From assembly GCF_029892095.1 (NCBI RefSeq), contig NZ_JARZAE010000004.1:6324001-6388000 (forward strand): a DNA stretch of 64,000 nt. The letters run 5' to 3'. Below, piece after piece: positions 62,541 through 64,000 of this stretch. Every line of letters begins with the position of its first letter. The first letter of the stretch is position 1. The notes below the pieces were generated by a model. It ran no database searches. It saw only the letters and a list, made by a program, of their open reading frames with translations, and was not told the DNA's origin. The stretch comes from Kitasatospora sp. MAP12-44 (GTDB lineage: Bacteria > Actinomycetota > Actinomycetes > Streptomycetales > Streptomycetaceae). Both the position numbers and the translations under genes were made by a program.

Positions 62541-64000
62541 TGGGCGTCCACACCGTTCTCGTCCGCCCTCCGGTCGATGTGCTGCACAAGTTCAGCAAGC
62601 CGGTGGAGTGCCTGGGTATCGCCTACTGCGCCGGCGCCCTGCGGCAGGCGGGGCTCGACGTGACGATGCTCGACGGCATGCTCCACGACTGGAGCGAGCA
62701 GGAGACCGTCCAACGCATCCTGGCGCTCAATCCCGACCTGGTCGGATTCACCGTCATCCTCAACCACTTCCCGGACAGCACCGATCGCATCTGCCGGCTG
62801 CTGCGCGAGAGCGGATTCCGCGGTCGCATCGTCATCGGGGGGCACGCGGTCTCCTTCATCCCGCAGCGTGTGCTGGACGGTTGCCCCGCCGTTGACGCGG
62901 TCGTCTCCGGCGAGGGAGAGGGGCCCATCGTCGGCTATGCCACGGCGCTGGCCGAGGGCCGGGACCCCCGGACCGTCCCGGGCGTGTACGCACGCCACGG
63001 CGGGGAGGTCCGCTGGCGGCCGGCGCCGCGGGTGCGGGACCTCGACCGGCTGGCCCCGCCGGCTCGGGACCTGACCCAGGACCTGATCGACCTCGACGGA
63101 CTCGTCTGCGTCTCCACCAGCAGGGGCTGCTACGCGCGCTGCACCTTCTGCAGCATCCCCCGCTTCTACGGGCTGGAGCGTGACCGGCCACTGGCCAACG
63201 GCAGTTGGCTCGCCCGGTCGGTCGCGCACACGGTCGCTGAGATCGTCGATCTTCACGAGCGGTTCGGCCTCATCGAACTCCTCATCGTGGACGACGAGTT
63301 CTTCGGGGGGACAGAGGCCGGCCACGCGCGCGCCCTGATGATCGGCCAGGAGCTGGAGGCACTCGCGCTCCCTCTCCAGTTCGCCATGTCCTGCCGCGCC
63401 GAGAACGTCGACGCGCAGGTGCTCGCCGCCCTGGCGCGAGGGGGCCTCAAGCATGTCTTCGTCGGGCTGGAAACCGGCGACGACGAGACGCTGCGCTTGT
63501 ACGGAAAGGGCCACTCGGTCCAGCAGAACCTCGACGCGGTGCGGATCATCAAATCACTCGGCCTGTCGTTCCAGCCGGGCTTCATGCTGTTCAACCACCG
63601 GGCCACGATCAGCGAGATACAAGCCGGTCTCGACTTCCTCCGGGAGATCGGCGAACTCAAACCGGTCACGGTCAACAGTGCTGTCGATCCCCATTTCGGG
63701 ACACCGCTGAATCGCGTCATCGAACACGACGGAGCACTGCGGGACCTGGGCTCCTCACTGGCCTCCGACTATCTCGACCCAAGGACTGCCGTGGCCAAGC
63801 GGGTCGCGGAGGAGACCGCGGCGCGCTACGCGCCCTACCAGGAGGTCGTCGCGGGCCTCCAGTCATCGGTCACGTTCGAATGGCGGCGGACGGTCCCAGG
63901 GCGCGATCCAGCCGTCTCCCGAGCGATCGACCTGTTCGAGAAGACCTGCAACGCAGCTTTCGTCGCGGTCGTCGAGCAGGCCGTGCAGGACCTGTCGGGC
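62540..64000 (+). CDS. Cobalamin-binding-type radical SAM enzyme (partial at window end)
   Basis: At least 487 residues, still open at 64,000. N-terminal B12-binding-like Rossmann half: VLVRPPVDVLHKFSKP, LDVTMLDGMLHDW, LNPDLVGFTVIL, GRIVIGGHAVSFIP, DAVVSGEGEGPIV. Radical SAM motif GCYARCTFCSIP (C197, C201, C204), then LLIVDDEFFGG, SCRAENVDAQVL and GLETGDDETLRLYGKGHS. Such enzymes methylate or form C-C or C-S bonds in natural products. ATG overlaps the previous stop. Confidence 0.85.
   Translation, partial: MGVHTVLVRPPVDVLHKFSKPVECLGIAYCAGALRQAGLDVTMLDGMLHDWSEQETVQRILALNPDLVGFTVILNHFPDSTDRICRLLRESGFRGRIVIGGHAVSFIPQRVLDGCPAVDAVVSGEGEGPIVGYATALAEGRDPRTVPGVYARHGGEVRWRPAPRVRDLDRLAPPARDLTQDLIDLDGLVCVSTSRGCYARCTFCSIPRFYGLERDRPLANGSWLARSVAHTVAEIVDLHERFGLIELLIVDDEFFGGTEAGHARALMIGQELEALALPLQFAMSCRAENVDAQVLAALARGGLKHVFVGLETGDDETLRLYGKGHSVQQNLDAVRIIKSLGLSFQPGFMLFNHRATISEIQAGLDFLREIGELKPVTVNSAVDPHFGTPLNRVIEHDGALRDLGSSLASDYLDPRTAVAKRVAEETAARYAPYQEVVAGLQSSVTFEWRRTVPGRDPAVSRAIDLFEKTCNAAFVAVVEQAVQDLSG

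Overview
The window is high-GC actinobacterial DNA from a member of the Streptomycetaceae (Streptomyces or Kitasatospora type). Evidence: very strong third-position G/C, frequent GTG and TTG starts, and a housekeeping block whose order (tlyA, NAD kinase, recN, pyrG, Nudix, ald, parA, scpA, scpB, rluB, tyrA, cmk, der) is a known actinobacterial arrangement. The genus cannot be fixed from the sequence alone.

Region 1 (1 to about 41,360) is chromosomal backbone. It holds a DUF1015 protein, a TPR protein and a HAD phosphatase; an rRNA methyltransferase, NAD kinase and RecN; a divergent MocR regulator and YczE-type membrane protein; a glycosyltransferase and a GH15 enzyme; CTP synthase and a Nudix hydrolase; a P-loop/TPR protein where xerD would be expected; alanine dehydrogenase; a ParA, ribbon-helix-helix-like, ScpA, ScpB and RluB chromosome-organisation cluster; prephenate dehydrogenase, CMP kinase and Der; two DUF4139 paralogues; an Rpf-type cell-wall hydrolase with a long structured leader and two Crp-like sites upstream; and a thioesterase, a DUF1684 protein and an MFS exporter.

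Region 2 (about 41,400 to 59,375) is a decayed integrated element at the 3' end of tRNA-Pro(GGG). The tRNA 3' end and flank (41,398-41,473) recur at 59,300-59,375 as a 76-bp direct repeat, read here as attL/attR. Inside are an insertion sequence with 36-bp terminal inverted repeats, a truncated TPR gene, two broken tyrosine-integrase pieces, four tRNA genes, a frameshifted polymorphic-toxin gene with a possible immunity gene, a class III lanthipeptide synthetase (LanKC) with a 35-residue precursor gene, frameshifted WD40 and ISL3-transposase remnants, and cargo genes (VOC protein, MarR regulator, PEBP-like secreted protein, FSH1-like hydrolase, LysR regulator). No replication or transfer genes were recognised.

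Region 3 (59,376 to 64,000) starts with an IS remnant abutting the right repeat. It continues into what looks like an operon: a 64-residue peptide with a strong Shine-Dalgarno, a 15-bp perfect hairpin, a 736-residue radical-SAM protein with PDZ-like and DUF512-like C-terminal parts, and a cobalamin-binding-type radical-SAM enzyme that runs off the window end. This set is the best candidate for an undescribed system, possibly a peptide natural-product pathway.
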